From Pseudomonas sp. PH1b (GTDB lineage Bacteria > Pseudomonadota > Gammaproteobacteria > Pseudomonadales > Pseudomonadaceae): a DNA stretch of 64,000 bases. The stretch spans positions 124,001 through 188,000 of the forward strand of contig NZ_AYMU01000004.1 of NCBI RefSeq assembly GCF_000633395.1, in the 5' to 3' direction. Under the pieces are notes generated by a model. The model saw only the letters and a program-made list of their open reading frames with translations, did not search any database and was not told the origin of the DNA. A program made the translations under genes and the position numbers. Positions 18,170 to 28,660 of this stretch are shown here, in pieces; positions within the stretch are counted from its first letter, which is position 1; each line of letters begins with the position of its first letter.

Positions 18170-18907
18170 ATGTCCCAAGTCAACATGCGCGATATGCTGA
18201 AGGCCGGTGTGCACTTCGGTCACCAAACCCGTTACTGGAATCCGAAAATGGGTAAGTACATTTTCGGCGCGCGCAACAAGATTCACATCATCAACCTTGA
18301 AAAAACCCTGCCAATGTTCAACGAAGCTCTGACTTTCGTAGAGCGTCTGGCCCAGGGCAAAAACAAGATTCTGTTCGTCGGCACCAAGCGTTCCGCTGGC
18401 AAGATCGTTGCTGAAGAAGCAGCACGTTGCGGTTCGCCGTACGTCGATCACCGCTGGTTGGGCGGCATGCTGACCAACTACAAGACCATTCGTGCTTCCA
18501 TCAAGCGTCTGCGTGACCTTGAAGTACAGGCCGAAGACGGTACTTTCGCCAAGCTGACCAAGAAAGAGGCGCTGATGCGCACTCGCGATCTGGAAAAGCT
18601 GGATCGTTCGCTGGGCGGTATCAAGGACATGGGCGGTCTGCCTGACGCACTGTTCGTGATCGACGTTGACCACGAGCGCATCGCGATCACCGAAGCCAAC
18701 AAGCTGGGCATCCCGGTCATCGGCGTTGTCGACACCAACAGCAGCCCGGAAGGCGTTGACTACATCATCCCAGGCAACGATGACGCCATCCGCGCCATCC
18801 AGCTGTACATGGGTTCGATGGCTGACGCTGTGATCCGTGGTCGCAACAACGTTGCTGGCGGCACCGAAGTGTTCGAAGAAGCTGCAGCACCGGCGGCTGA
18901 AGCCTGA
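18170..18907 (+). CDS. rpsB: 30S ribosomal protein S2
   Basis: S2 of the small ribosomal subunit, 245 residues. It begins [20 protein letters not shown] and contains the S2 signature region around [14 protein letters not shown] (about 93-106). The C-terminus is an Ala/Glu-rich tail. GGAAC lies just before the ATG. First gene of the rpsB-tsf unit, with a strong terminator between it and tsf, as is common for setting the S2 to EF-Ts ratio. Confidence 0.99.
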   Translation: MSQVNMRDMLKAGVHFGHQTRYWNPKMGKYIFGARNKIHIINLEKTLPMFNEALTFVERLAQGKNKILFVGTKRSAGKIVAEEAARCGSPYVDHRWLGGMLTNYKTIRASIKRLRDLEVQAEDGTFAKLTKKEALMRTRDLEKLDRSLGGIKDMGGLPDALFVIDVDHERIAITEANKLGIPVIGVVDTNSSPEGVDYIIPGNDDAIRAIQLYMGSMADAVIRGRNNVAGGTEVFEEAAAPAAEA

Positions 18908-18938
18908 GTAACTGACGCTTAGCGTTTACTCAGTACGC

Positions 18939-18963
18939 AAAAAGGGGGCTTGGCCCCCTTTTT
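18939..18963 (+). terminator. rpsB-tsf intergenic terminator/attenuator
   Basis: An 11-bp stem, AAAAAGGGGGC (18939-18949) with GCCCCCTTTTT (18953-18963), carries a three-base loop and ends in T residues. It should stop part of the transcription before tsf. Confidence 0.88.
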
Positions 18964-19108
18964 GCCAACTCGAAAATCATTTTGTCGAGCCCCCTGCAGT
19001 TTCTGTAATGGGCGGCTGCTATGAGATGACTTCGGGGCAAGGCCCAAGAATTGAACGCCCGTTCGATCGGGTGGAATGGTTGAAAACCTATCCAAGAGGA
19101 TTTTGAAA

Positions 19109-19972
19109 ATGGCAGAGATTACTGCGGCGCTGGTTAAAGAACTGCGCGAGCGTACCGGCGAAGGCATGATGGATTGCAAAAAGGCCTTGACCAAGGCCGG
19201 CGGCGACATCGAGAAAGCCATTGATGACATGCGTGCTTCCGGCGCGATCAAGGCTGCCAAGAAAGCAGGCAACGTTGCTGCTGAAGGCGCCATCGCCATC
19301 AAGGAAGACGGCAAGGCTGCCGTGATCATCGAAGTCAACTCGCAGACCGACTTCCTGGCCCTGCAAGACGACTTCAAGAACTTCGTCAACGCATGCGTTG
19401 AAAAAGCCTTCGCTGAAAAAATGACCGACGCAGCTCCGCTGATCGCCGCTCAGGAATCGGCTCGTGAAGCGCTGGTTGCCAAAGTCGGCGAGAACGTCAA
19501 CATCCGTCGCCTGGCGCGCATCGAAGCTGACGTACTGGGTTCGTACCTGCACGGCAACAAGATCGGTGTTGTGGTCGCTCTGAAAGGCGGCAACGCCGAG
19601 CTGGCCAAGGACATCGCCATGCACGTAGCAGCCAGCAACCCTGAGTTCCTGCTGCCATCGCAAGTTTCCGCTGAAGCCATCGAGCGCGAGAAAGGCGTGT
19701 TCATGAGCCTCAACGAAGACAAGATGAAGGGCAAGCCTGCCGAAATCGTCGAGAAGATGATTGCCGGTCGCATCAGCAAGTTCCTGGCTGAAGCCAGCCT
19801 GGTTGAGCAAGCCTTCGTCAAGAACCCAGAGATCACCGTAGGTACTCTGGCCAAGCAGGGCGGCGCTGAAATCGTTTCCTTCACCTACTTCAAAGTGGGC
19901 GAAGGCATCGAGAAGCCAGTGGACAACTTCGCTGAAGAAGTTGCTGCTCAGCTGGCTGCCAGCAAGCAATAA
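19109..19972 (+). CDS. tsf: Elongation factor Ts
   Basis: Nucleotide exchange factor that regenerates EF-Tu-GTP. The 287 residues have the N-terminal UBA-like domain (1-50) with [17 protein letters not shown] and the dimerisation/core repeats containing [13 protein letters not shown] sequence ([10 protein letters not shown]). The start at 19109 is preceded by AAGAGGA (19094-19100), and an in-frame GTG-type extension to 19076 overlaps this site. Confidence 0.99.
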   Translation: MAEITAALVKELRERTGEGMMDCKKALTKAGGDIEKAIDDMRASGAIKAAKKAGNVAAEGAIAIKEDGKAAVIIEVNSQTDFLALQDDFKNFVNACVEKAFAEKMTDAAPLIAAQESAREALVAKVGENVNIRRLARIEADVLGSYLHGNKIGVVVALKGGNAELAKDIAMHVAASNPEFLLPSQVSAEAIEREKGVFMSLNEDKMKGKPAEIVEKMIAGRISKFLAEASLVEQAFVKNPEITVGTLAKQGGAEIVSFTYFKVGEGIEKPVDNFAEEVAAQLAASKQ

Positions 19973-19995
19973 GACAGTTTTCAACTGTCGCCCAG

Positions 19996-20030
19996 AAGAG
20001 GCTGCCCGCTCACGCGCGCAGCCTCTTTTC
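19996..20030 (+). terminator. Terminator after tsf
   Basis: AAGAGGCTGC (19996-20005) pairs with GCAGCCTCTT (20018-20027) around a 12-base loop, followed by TTC. It separates the rpsB-tsf unit from pyrH. Confidence 0.85.
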
Positions 20031-20179
20031 AAATGGGCAGGACAATTTAGTGATTGACCTTCGGAACCGGTTTACAAAGTCGTGTTCTGATGGCGCTGTG
20101 ACAGCGTCAAGCTAGAGTGAACGCAGGCTGTAAACAGTCCGCAAAGAATTTTTAAAATACGCCGCAGGAGAGATTCGCA

Positions 20180-20923
20180 ATGGCTCAGCAGGGCAGTGGT
20201 TATCAAGCTCGCTATAAACGCATTCTACTCAAGCTTAGCGGCGAGGCCCTGATGGGCTCGGAAGAGTTCGGGATCGATCCCAAGGTGCTGGATCGCATGG
20301 CGCTGGAAGTCGGCCAACTGGTCGGTATCGGCGTTCAGGTAGGCTTGGTGATCGGTGGTGGCAACCTGTTCCGTGGTGCCGCACTGAGTGCCGCCGGGAT
20401 GGATCGGGTCACAGGTGACCACATGGGCATGCTGGCCACTGTAATGAACGCCCTGGCCATGCGCGATGCGCTGGAACGTGCGAATATCTCGGCCATCGTG
20501 ATGTCGGCCATTTCCATGGTCGGCGTGACCGATCATTATGATCGCCGCAAGGCCATGCGCCACCTGAACTCCAAAGAGGTGGTGATCTTCGCGGCCGGTA
20601 CCGGCAACCCGTTCTTCACCACCGACTCTGCAGCCTGCCTGCGAGCCATCGAGATCGATGCCGATGTCGTGCTCAAGGCAACCAAGGTGGATGGTGTTTA
20701 CACTGCAGATCCGTTCAAAGACCCGCATGCCGAGAAGTTCGATCATCTGACTTACGATGAAGTGCTGGATCGCAAGCTGGGAGTGATGGACCTGACGGCC
20801 ATCTGCCTGTGCCGCGACCACAAGATGCCGCTGCGGGTATTTAACATGAACAAGCCCGGCGCCCTGCTGAATATCGTGCATGGTGGCGCTGAAGGAACCC
20901 TGATCGAGGAAGGCGAACAATGA
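20180..20923 (+). CDS. pyrH: UMP kinase
   Basis: Phosphorylates UMP to UDP; a bacterial hexameric enzyme of the amino acid kinase fold. The 247 residues contain KLSGEALMG near the N-terminus (phosphate binding), GGGNLFRG (about 58-65) and [10 protein letters not shown] (about 139-148), all typical of PyrH. GCAGGAGAG precedes the ATG. The stop codon overlaps the frr start (ATGA). Confidence 0.98.
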   Translation: MAQQGSGYQARYKRILLKLSGEALMGSEEFGIDPKVLDRMALEVGQLVGIGVQVGLVIGGGNLFRGAALSAAGMDRVTGDHMGMLATVMNALAMRDALERANISAIVMSAISMVGVTDHYDRRKAMRHLNSKEVVIFAAGTGNPFFTTDSAACLRAIEIDADVVLKATKVDGVYTADPFKDPHAEKFDHLTYDEVLDRKLGVMDLTAICLCRDHKMPLRVFNMNKPGALLNIVHGGAEGTLIEEGEQ

Positions 20924-21477
20924 TCAACGAAATCAAGAAAGACGCTCAAGAGCGCATGAAGAAATCCCTGGAGTCCCTGGCGCATGCGTTCAGCCGCATC
21001 CGTACCGGCCAGGCTCACCCGAGCATTCTGGCGGGCGTGATGGTGCCTTACTACGGCGCCGACACCCCGATCAACCAGGTGGCCAACGTTACCGTCAAGG
21101 ATTCTCGTACCCTGCAGGTCGTGGCATTCGAGCGCAACATGCTGGCAGCCGTGGACAAGGCAATCCAGAGCTCCGGCCTGGGCTTCAACCCGACCAACCT
21201 GGGCGAGTTGTTGCTGATCACCATGCCGGCCTTGACCGAGGAAACCCGCAAGGGCTTCACCAAGCAGGCTCGCGAAGCGGCTGAAGATGCCCGTATTGCC
21301 GTGCGCAACGTGCGTCGTGACGCCCTGAGCCAGCTCAAGGACTTGGTCAAGGAAAAAGAAATCAGTGAGGACGACGAGCGTCGTGCGGCTGACGAGATCC
21401 AGAAGCTGACCGACAAGTTCGTGGCGGAAATCGAAGTGGCCGTGAAGCAGAAAGAAGCGGACTTGATGGCCGTATAA
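20920..21477 (+). CDS. frr: Ribosome recycling factor
   Basis: Works with EF-G to split post-termination ribosomes. The 185 residues follow the RRF pattern: an N-terminal helix with [15 protein letters not shown] (about 26-40), the [15 protein letters not shown] domain, and two long C-terminal helices. Four-base overlap with pyrH. Confidence 0.98.
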   Translation: MINEIKKDAQERMKKSLESLAHAFSRIRTGQAHPSILAGVMVPYYGADTPINQVANVTVKDSRTLQVVAFERNMLAAVDKAIQSSGLGFNPTNLGELLLITMPALTEETRKGFTKQAREAAEDARIAVRNVRRDALSQLKDLVKEKEISEDDERRAADEIQKLTDKFVAEIEVAVKQKEADLMAV

Positions 21478-21492
21478 GGGTCAGGCGTTTTC

Positions 21493-22248
21493 ATGGAAAA
21501 GACCAAGCAGTCTGTATCGTCCTCGGTACCGCGACACGTCGCGATCATCATGGACGGTAATAATCGCTGGGCAAAAAAACGCTTTATGCCGGGGGTTGCC
21601 GGGCATAAAGCGGGTGTTGACGCGGTGCGTGCAGTCATCGAGGTGTGTGCCGAGGCCAAGGTCGAGGTGCTGACCCTGTTCGCTTTTTCCAGTGAAAACT
21701 GGCAGCGCCCGGCCGAGGAAGTCAGTGCCTTGATGGATCTGTTCTTCAAGGCCTTGCGCCGTGAGGCCAAGCGCCTCAACGAGAACAACATCAGCCTGAG
21801 GATCATTGGCGATCGCTCGCGTTTTCATCCCGAGTTGCAAGCGGCGATGCGTGAAGCGGAAGCCATCACTGCCGGCAGTGGCCGCTTCATCCTGCAGATC
21901 GCCGCCAATTACGGCGGCCAGTGGGATATCGCCCAGGCCGCCCAGCGCCTGGCACGCGAAGTCCAGGCCGGGCACTTGCGGCCCGAGGACATCACGCCGG
22001 GCCTGTTGCAGACCTGCCTGGCCACTGGCGATCTGCCATTGCCCGACCTGTGCATCCGGACCGGTGGTGAGCATCGCATCAGCAACTTCCTGTTGTGGCA
22101 GTTGGCTTACGCCGAACTGTATTTCTCCGACCTGTATTGGCCGGACTTCAAACACGAAGCCATGCGTACTGCATTGGCCGATTACGCCTCTCGGCAGCGC
22201 CGCTTCGGTAAGACGAGCGAGCAGGTCGAGGCTGGAGCCCGGGTTTAA
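21493..22248 (+). CDS. uppS: Undecaprenyl diphosphate synthase
   Basis: Cis-prenyltransferase that builds the C55 lipid carrier for peptidoglycan and O-antigen. The 251 residues contain the signature IIMDGNNRWAKKR with catalytic D21 and the C-terminal RTGGEHRISNFLLWQ. It lies 15 bases after frr, and its stop codon overlaps the cdsA start (TAATG). Confidence 0.98.
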   Translation: MEKTKQSVSSSVPRHVAIIMDGNNRWAKKRFMPGVAGHKAGVDAVRAVIEVCAEAKVEVLTLFAFSSENWQRPAEEVSALMDLFFKALRREAKRLNENNISLRIIGDRSRFHPELQAAMREAEAITAGSGRFILQIAANYGGQWDIAQAAQRLAREVQAGHLRPEDITPGLLQTCLATGDLPLPDLCIRTGGEHRISNFLLWQLAYAELYFSDLYWPDFKHEAMRTALADYASRQRRFGKTSEQVEAGARV

Positions 22249-23054
22249 TGCTTAAACAACGAATCATTACTGCGCTGATCCTGCTGCCGATCGCCTTGTG
22301 CGGGTTCTTCCTGCTCGAAGGTTCGGGGTTCGCCCTGTTCATCGGCGTGGTCGTCAGCCTGGGTGCCTGGGAATGGGCGCGCCTGGCAGGCTTCGAGGCG
22401 CAGCCGGCCCGGGTGGCCTACGCAGTGGCGATAGCGGCGCTGTTGTTCGTGATGCACCTGGTGCCCGGCGTCGCGCCTTGGGTCCTGGGGGCGGCGGTGC
22501 TGTGGTGGGGGTTGGCGACTTTCCTGGTGCTCACCTACCCGCGTACCCGTGATCAGTGGTCCGGTGCTGCACCCAAGCTGTTGATTGGTCTGTTGATCCT
22601 GCTGCCGGCCTGGCAGGGCCTGGTGTTCATCAAGCAGTTGCCCCTGGGCAACTGGCTGATCATGGCGGTGATGGTTTTGGTGTGGGGCGCGGATATCGGC
22701 GCCTACTTCTCCGGCAAGGCCTTCGGCAAGCGCAAGCTGGCGCCACAGGTCAGCCCCGGCAAGAGCTGGGAGGGCGTGTATGGCGGCCTGGCCTTGAGCC
22801 TGGTGATCACCGCTGTGGTCGGGCTGGTGCGAGGCTGGAGCCTGGGGCAGATCCTTCTGGGGTTGCTGGGCGCGGCCATCGTGGTCTTCATCTCGGTGGT
22901 CGGTGACCTGACCGAGAGCATGTTCAAGCGCCAGGCCGGGATCAAGGACAGCAGCAACCTGCTGCCCGGGCACGGCGGCGTGCTCGATCGGATCGATAGC
23001 CTGACCGCTGCCATCCCGGTATTCGCGGTGCTGCTGTGGATGGCTGCGCCGTGA
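22248..23054 (+). CDS. cdsA: CDP-diglyceride synthase (phosphatidate cytidylyltransferase)
   Basis: Makes CDP-diacylglycerol from phosphatidate and CTP for all phospholipid head groups. Inner-membrane protein of 268 residues with about eight hydrophobic spans and the family signature near the C-terminus ([20 protein letters not shown] followed by GVLDRID). It overlaps uppS and dxr by one and four bases respectively. Confidence 0.97.
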   Translation: MLKQRIITALILLPIALCGFFLLEGSGFALFIGVVVSLGAWEWARLAGFEAQPARVAYAVAIAALLFVMHLVPGVAPWVLGAAVLWWGLATFLVLTYPRTRDQWSGAAPKLLIGLLILLPAWQGLVFIKQLPLGNWLIMAVMVLVWGADIGAYFSGKAFGKRKLAPQVSPGKSWEGVYGGLALSLVITAVVGLVRGWSLGQILLGLLGAAIVVFISVVGDLTESMFKRQAGIKDSSNLLPGHGGVLDRIDSLTAAIPVFAVLLWMAAP

Positions 23055-24241
23055 GTGCTGTGCAACAGATCACGGTTCTGGGGGCTACCGGCTCCATCGG
23101 CCTGAGTACGCTGGATGTCATCGCTCGGCATCCGGACCGCTATCAGGTGTTCGCCCTCACCGGCTTCAGCCGTTTGCCTGAGCTGCTGGCCTTGTGCGTG
23201 CGCCATGTGCCGCGCTTTGCCGTGGTGCCTGAGGCTGCCGCAGCCAGGCGTTTGCAGGAAGATCTGCAAGCGGCCGGGCTGGCGACCCGAGTGCTGGTGG
23301 GTGAGCAGGGGTTGTGTGAAGTCGCCTCGGCGCCCGAAGTCGATGCAGTAATGGCGGCGATCGTCGGGGCGGCGGGCTTGCGTCCCACGCTTGCCGCCGT
23401 GGAGGCAGGCAAGAAGATCCTCCTGGCCAATAAAGAAGCGCTGGTGATGTCCGGCGCGCTGTTCATGCAGGCGGTGGGCAAGAGCGGCTCGGTGCTGCTG
23501 CCCATCGACAGTGAGCACAATGCGATCTTTCAATGCATGCCCGGGGACTTCTCCCGCGGGCTGAGTCAGGTGGGGGTGCGGCGGATTCTGCTGACCGCCT
23601 CGGGTGGTCCATTCCGTCAGACACCGCTGGCCGAGCTCGAGCATGTCTCGCCGGAGCAGGCCTGTGCTCACCCGAACTGGTCCATGGGGCGCAAGATCTC
23701 GGTGGACTCGGCAAGCATGATGAACAAGGGGCTGGAGCTTATCGAGGCCTGCTGGCTGTTCGATGCCAAGCCTTCCCAGGTCGAAGTGGTGGTGCACCCG
23801 CAAAGCGTGATCCACTCGTTGGTGGACTATGTCGACGGTTCGGTGCTGGCGCAGTTGGGCAACCCTGACATGCGGACCCCTATCGCCAATGCCCTGGCCT
23901 GGCCGGAGCGCATCGATTCCGGGGTGGCCCCGCTGGATCTGTTCGCCATCGCTCGCCTGGATTTCCAGGCGCCCGACGAACAGCGGTTCCCTTGCCTGCG
24001 CCTGGCGCGCCAAGCTGCCGAGGCGGGGGGCAGTGCTCCGGCGATGTTGAATGCGGCCAATGAAGTGGCGGTTTCGGCGTTTCTCGAACGGCGCATCCGT
24101 TACCCCGAGATCGCGAGTATCATCGATGAGGTTTTGGCTCGTGAGCCTGCAGTCGCAGTCAATGAGCTCGATGCAGTGTTTGCGGCAGACGCCAAGGCCC
24201 GCGGCCTGGCGCAACAATGGTTGCAGCGTAACGGGCGATAG
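23051..24241 (+). CDS. dxr: 1-deoxy-D-xylulose 5-phosphate reductoisomerase
   Basis: Second enzyme of the MEP isoprenoid pathway (NADPH, divalent metal). The 396 residues carry the NADPH motif GATGSIG near residue 10, [12 protein letters not shown], and the metal/substrate region [12 protein letters not shown]. The start is the GTG at 23051 overlapping the cdsA stop (GTGA), which gives the family N-terminus. An upstream in-frame ATG-like extension lies inside cdsA. ispD and ispF of the same pathway are also in this window. Confidence 0.97.
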   Translation: MSAVQQITVLGATGSIGLSTLDVIARHPDRYQVFALTGFSRLPELLALCVRHVPRFAVVPEAAAARRLQEDLQAAGLATRVLVGEQGLCEVASAPEVDAVMAAIVGAAGLRPTLAAVEAGKKILLANKEALVMSGALFMQAVGKSGSVLLPIDSEHNAIFQCMPGDFSRGLSQVGVRRILLTASGGPFRQTPLAELEHVSPEQACAHPNWSMGRKISVDSASMMNKGLELIEACWLFDAKPSQVEVVVHPQSVIHSLVDYVDGSVLAQLGNPDMRTPIANALAWPERIDSGVAPLDLFAIARLDFQAPDEQRFPCLRLARQAAEAGGSAPAMLNAANEVAVSAFLERRIRYPEIASIIDEVLAREPAVAVNELDAVFAADAKARGLAQQWLQRNGR

Positions 24242-24290
24242 GATGCGCGGCCGGGGCGAGTGGCGGCGAATAGGATTGCGGAGAAACTAG

Positions 24291-25643
24291 ATGAGCGCGC
24301 TCTATATGATTGTCGGCACCCTGGTAGCCCTGGGCGTGCTGGTCACCTTCCACGAGTTCGGCCACTTCTGGGTCGCACGTCGCTGTGGCGTCAAGGTCCT
24401 GCGGTTCTCCGTGGGCTTCGGCATGCCTCTGTTGCGCTGGCACGATCATCGTGGCACCGAATTCGTGATCGCCGCCATTCCCCTGGGCGGCTATGTGAAG
24501 ATGCTCGACGAGCGTGAGGGCGAGGTGGCGGCCGAAGAGCTGGACCAATCCTTCAATCGCAAGTCCGTGCGCCAGCGCATCGCCATTGTTGCTGCAGGCC
24601 CTATTGCCAATTTCCTTCTGGCCCTGGTGTTCTTCTGGGCGCTGGCGATGCTGGGCAGCCAGCAGGTGCGGCCGGTCATCGGCGATGTCGAGGCGGGCAG
24701 TATCGCGGCCAAGGCCGGCCTCGGTGCGGGCGAGGAAATCGTCGCGATCGACGGTGAACCCACTACAGGTTGGGCGGCGGTGAATCTGCAGTTGGTTCGG
24801 CGCCTGGGTGAAAGCGGTACCTTGCAAGTGCTGGTGCGCGAGCAGGGGGCGAGCGTGGACTCGCCGCGCCAGTTGATGCTGGACAAGTGGCTCAAGGGGG
24901 CTGATGAGCCTGATCCGATTCGTTCGCTGGGGATCCGCCCGTGGCGCCCGGCGTTGCCGCCGGTGCTGGCCGAACTCGATCCGAAAGGCCCGGCCCAGGC
25001 TGCCGGCTTGAAGACAGGCGATCGCCTGCTGGCGCTTGACGAGCAGGCGCTGACCGACTGGCAGCAAGTGGTGGATTGGGTGCGTGTACACCCTGATACC
25101 AAAATTGTGCTGCATGTCGAACGTGATGGTGCTCAAATCGCCGTCCCGGTGACCCTGGCCAGTCGCGGCGAAAGCAAGGCGCCAAATGGTTACCTGGGAG
25201 CCGGGGTAAAAGCTGTCGACTGGCCGCCAGAGATGCTCCGCGAGGTCAGCTACGGGCCATTGCAAGCGATTGGCGAAGGCGCCCGGCGCACTTGGACCAT
25301 GAGCGTCCTGACCCTGGAATCACTGAAGAAAATGTTGTTCGGCGAGCTCTCGGTAAAAAACTTGAGTGGACCGATAACCATTGCTAAAGTGGCGGGCGCT
25401 TCTGCCCAGTCGGGCATTGCTGATTTCTTGAATTTCCTTGCTTATCTGAGTATTAGCCTGGGTGTTCTGAATTTGCTGCCCATCCCGGTACTGGATGGGG
25501 GGCATTTGTTGTTTTATCTGATCGAGTGGGCGCGTGGTCGTCCCTTGTCGGATCGGGTGCAGGGTTGGGGGATACAGATCGGTATCAGCTTGGTGGTCGG
25601 AGTCATGCTGCTTGCTCTGGTCAACGATCTGGGTCGTCTGTAA
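24291..25643 (+). CDS. rseP: Site-2 protease RseP (MucP)
   Basis: Inner-membrane zinc protease that cuts anti-sigma factor MucA/RseA and so releases AlgU/RpoE under envelope stress. The 450 residues have HEFGH at 21-25 with ligands H21 and H25 and catalytic E22. Two tandem periplasmic PDZ domains (about 115-190 and 210-290) and the second metal motif LDGGH (about 400-404) follow, in a final pair of membrane spans. It lies directly before bamA, linking stress signalling with outer-membrane assembly. Confidence 0.97.
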   Translation: MSALYMIVGTLVALGVLVTFHEFGHFWVARRCGVKVLRFSVGFGMPLLRWHDHRGTEFVIAAIPLGGYVKMLDEREGEVAAEELDQSFNRKSVRQRIAIVAAGPIANFLLALVFFWALAMLGSQQVRPVIGDVEAGSIAAKAGLGAGEEIVAIDGEPTTGWAAVNLQLVRRLGESGTLQVLVREQGASVDSPRQLMLDKWLKGADEPDPIRSLGIRPWRPALPPVLAELDPKGPAQAAGLKTGDRLLALDEQALTDWQQVVDWVRVHPDTKIVLHVERDGAQIAVPVTLASRGESKAPNGYLGAGVKAVDWPPEMLREVSYGPLQAIGEGARRTWTMSVLTLESLKKMLFGELSVKNLSGPITIAKVAGASAQSGIADFLNFLAYLSISLGVLNLLPIPVLDGGHLLFYLIEWARGRPLSDRVQGWGIQIGISLVVGVMLLALVNDLGRL

Positions 25644-25663
25644 CGCTTCGCTGAATTGCGAAT

Positions 25664-25685
25664 CTGCCGCATTTTGCGGCAGTTT
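25664..25685 (+). terminator. Hairpin between rseP and bamA
   Basis: CTGCCGC (25664-25670), loop ATTTT and GCGGCAG (25676-25682) are followed by TTTGTTTA. The stem is short and the T-run interrupted, so partial termination or an mRNA processing structure is more likely than a full stop. Confidence 0.55.
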
Positions 25686-25717
25686 GTTTATTGCCAGTTG
25701 GAATAAGAAAGGACTTC

Positions 25718-28108
25718 ATGAAACGTCTGCTGCTAACTGCGGTTCTCACCGTATTGATGATCGCCGAAGTTCACGCCGAGTCCTTCACTATCTCCGATAT
25801 CCGGGTCAACGGGCTTCAGCGCGTTTCCGCGGGTAGCGTCTTTGGGGCCTTGCCGTTGAACGTCGGCGAGCAGGCGGATGACCGTCGCCTGGTGGAATCC
25901 ACTCGTGCGCTGTTCAAAACCGGCTTCTTCCAAGACATCCAGCTGGGCCGCGATGGCAACGTCCTGGTCATCACAGTAGTCGAGCGGCCGTCGGTTGCCA
26001 GTATCGAGATCGAAGGCAACAAGGCGATCTCGACTGAAGACCTGATGAAAGGCCTCAAGCAGTCCGGTCTGTCCGAAGGTGAAATCTTCCAGCGTGCGAC
26101 CCTCGAAGGCGTGCGTAACGAACTGCAGCGTCAATATGTCGCTCAGGGCCGCTACTCGGCCACCGTCGAGACCGAAGTGGTACCGCAGCCGCGCAACCGT
26201 GTCGGCCTGAAGGTCAACATCAACGAAGGTACGGTCGCTGCCATCCAGCACATCAACGTGGTGGGCAACACGGTCTTTCCCGACGAGGACCTGATCGGCC
26301 TGTTCGAACTCAAGACCACCAACTGGCTGTCGTTCTTCAAGAACGATGACAAGTACGCCCGTGAAAAGCTTTCCGGTGACCTGGAACGCCTGCGTTCCTA
26401 TTATCTGGATCGTGGCTATATCAACATGGATATCGCTTCGACCCAGGTGTCCATCACCCCGGACAAGAAGCACGTCTACATTACCGTCAACGTCAACGAA
26501 GGCGAGAAGTACAGCGTTCGTGACGTGAAACTCAGCGGCGACCTGAAAGTGCCTGAAGACCAGGTCAAGGCGCTGTTGCTGGTGGAGAAGGGCCAGGTGT
26601 TCTCGCGCAAGCTGATGACCACCACCTCCGAACTGATCACCCGCCGTCTGGGTAACGAAGGCTACACCTTCGCCAACGTCAACGGCGTGCCTCAGCCACA
26701 CGATGAAGACCACACCGTGGACATCACCTTCGTGGTGGATCCAGGCAAGCGTGCCTACGTCAACCGCATCAACTTCCGTGGCAACACCAAGTCCGAGGAC
26801 GAAGTGTTGCGTCGCGAGATGCGTCAGATGGAAGGTGGCTGGGCTTCGACCTACCTGATCGACCAATCCAAGACCCGCCTCGAGCGTCTGGGCTTCTTCA
26901 AGGAAGTCAACGTCGAGACTCCGGCGGTTCCGGGGGTCGACGACCAGGTCGACGTGAACTACGCCGTTGAAGAACAGGCCTCCGGCTCGATCACCGCCAG
27001 CGTTGGTTTCGCCCAGAGCGCCGGTCTGATCCTCGGTGGCTCGATTACCCAGAACAACTTCCTGGGTACCGGTAACAAGGTCAGCATCGGCCTGACCCGC
27101 AGCGAATACCAGAGCCGCTACAACTTCGGCTACGTTGACCCCTACTGGACCGCCGATGGCGTGAGCCTGGGCTACAACGCTTTCTATCGCACCACTGACT
27201 ACAAAGACCTCGACGTCGACGTGGCCAGCTACGCGGTGGACAGCCTGGGTGCCGGCGTCAGCGTGGGCTACCCGATCAGTGAGACTTCGCGTCTGACCTT
27301 CGGCCTGACCGCGCAGCAGGACAAGATCAAGACCGGCCTGTACACCGTCGATGAAATTTTCGACTTTGTGAACAAGCAGGGCGACAACTACCTCAACTTC
27401 AAGGCCTCGGCCGGCTGGTCCGAGTCGACCCTGAACAAAGGCGTGCTGGCGACCCGTGGTCACTCGCAAAGCCTGGTATTGGAAACCACTACGCCAGGCA
27501 GCGACCTGTCGTTCTTCAAGCTCGACTACCGTGGCCAGTTGTTCACTCCGCTGAGTGAGAACTACACCATGCGCTTCCATACCGAATTGGGTTATGGCGA
27601 TGGTTTCGGCGACACCAAAGGCTTGCCGTTCTACGAGAACTACTATGCTGGTGGCTTCAACTCGGTTCGCGGCTTCAAGGACAGTACCCTGGGCCCGCGC
27701 AGTACTCCGAGCCGTGGCGTGGGTGTAACCGGTAACTCCGGCACTGCTGCAGACCCTGATCAGGATCCGCTGCCATTCGGTGGCAACGTGTTGATCCAGG
27801 GTGGTGCCGAGCTGCTGTTCCCGCTGCCATTCGTCAAGGATCAACGCTCTTTGCGGACCTCGCTGTTCTGGGATGTGGGTAATGTCTTCAACTCCCGCTG
27901 TGAAAGCACGTCCAACACCATTGCTGCGTCGAATGTAAAAACTCAGTGCAACGATATCAGCCTGAGCAATCTGGCGAGTTCCGTGGGTGTCGGTGTGACG
28001 TGGGTTACCGCCCTGGGTCCACTGAGTTTTGCCTTGGCGATGCCGATCAAGAAACCGGATGACGCTGAAACCCAGGTGTTCCAATTCTCCCTTGGTCAGA
28101 CTTTCTAA
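25718..28108 (+). CDS. bamA: Outer-membrane protein assembly factor BamA
   Basis: Central beta-barrel of the BAM complex that inserts outer-membrane proteins. The 796 residues start with a signal peptide (about 1-20, cleaved near VHA-ES), then five POTRA domains (about 24-420) and a 16-strand barrel whose C-terminus ends in FSLGQTF, with terminal Phe. AAAGGA precedes the ATG at 25718. P. aeruginosa calls the homologue Opr86. It is followed by its chaperone gene skp. Confidence 0.98.
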   Translation: MKRLLLTAVLTVLMIAEVHAESFTISDIRVNGLQRVSAGSVFGALPLNVGEQADDRRLVESTRALFKTGFFQDIQLGRDGNVLVITVVERPSVASIEIEGNKAISTEDLMKGLKQSGLSEGEIFQRATLEGVRNELQRQYVAQGRYSATVETEVVPQPRNRVGLKVNINEGTVAAIQHINVVGNTVFPDEDLIGLFELKTTNWLSFFKNDDKYAREKLSGDLERLRSYYLDRGYINMDIASTQVSITPDKKHVYITVNVNEGEKYSVRDVKLSGDLKVPEDQVKALLLVEKGQVFSRKLMTTTSELITRRLGNEGYTFANVNGVPQPHDEDHTVDITFVVDPGKRAYVNRINFRGNTKSEDEVLRREMRQMEGGWASTYLIDQSKTRLERLGFFKEVNVETPAVPGVDDQVDVNYAVEEQASGSITASVGFAQSAGLILGGSITQNNFLGTGNKVSIGLTRSEYQSRYNFGYVDPYWTADGVSLGYNAFYRTTDYKDLDVDVASYAVDSLGAGVSVGYPISETSRLTFGLTAQQDKIKTGLYTVDEIFDFVNKQGDNYLNFKASAGWSESTLNKGVLATRGHSQSLVLETTTPGSDLSFFKLDYRGQLFTPLSENYTMRFHTELGYGDGFGDTKGLPFYENYYAGGFNSVRGFKDSTLGPRSTPSRGVGVTGNSGTAADPDQDPLPFGGNVLIQGGAELLFPLPFVKDQRSLRTSLFWDVGNVFNSRCESTSNTIAASNVKTQCNDISLSNLASSVGVGVTWVTALGPLSFALAMPIKKPDDAETQVFQFSLGQTF

Positions 28109-28153
28109 TAGCCTGACCCTAGATAACGACAATGGATTTTGTAGGAGTGCATC

Positions 28154-28657
28154 GTGCGTAAGTTGACTCAATTGGTTCTCCTGGCCACCGTTCTGGTCGC
28201 GAGCCCGGCATTTGCCGAAATGAAAATCGCTGTCCTGAACTATCAGATGGCCCTGTTGGAATCCGATGCGGCGAAGAAGTACGCAGTGGACGCCGAGAAG
28301 AAGTTCGGCCCACAACTGACCAAGCTGAAAACGCTGGAAAGCAGTGCCAAGGGTATCCAGGATCGCCTGGTTGCCGGTGGTGACAAGATGCAGCAGGGCG
28401 AGCGCGAACGTCTGGAGCTTGAGTTCAAGCAAAAGGCTCGCGACTTCCAGTTCCAATCCAAGGAGCTGAACGAAGCCAAGGCCGTTGCTGACCGCGAGAT
28501 GCTCAAGCAGCTGAAGCCGAAGCTGGACAGCGCGGTTGAAGAAGTCATCAAGAAAGGTGCTTTCGACCTGGTCTTCGAGCGTGGCGCAGTGATCGATGTC
28601 AAACCTCAGTACGACATCACTCGCCAGGTTATCGAGCGTATGAATCAGCTGAAGTAA
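28154..28657 (+). CDS. skp: Periplasmic chaperone Skp (OmpH family)
   Basis: Trimeric periplasmic holdase that carries unfolded outer-membrane proteins to BAM. The 167 residues have a signal peptide (cleaved near AFA-E, residue 21-22) and long charged coiled-coil arms (about 45-125). The start is GTG at 28154 with TAGGAG upstream. It sits between bamA and lpxD, the usual order. Confidence 0.96.
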   Translation: MRKLTQLVLLATVLVASPAFAEMKIAVLNYQMALLESDAAKKYAVDAEKKFGPQLTKLKTLESSAKGIQDRLVAGGDKMQQGERERLELEFKQKARDFQFQSKELNEAKAVADREMLKQLKPKLDSAVEEVIKKGAFDLVFERGAVIDVKPQYDITRQVIERMNQLK

Positions 28658-28660
28658 GCC

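Noticed and set aside
25733..28456. Minus-strand open frame of 907 codons
   Set aside because: Antisense to bamA and skp; no recognisable protein features.
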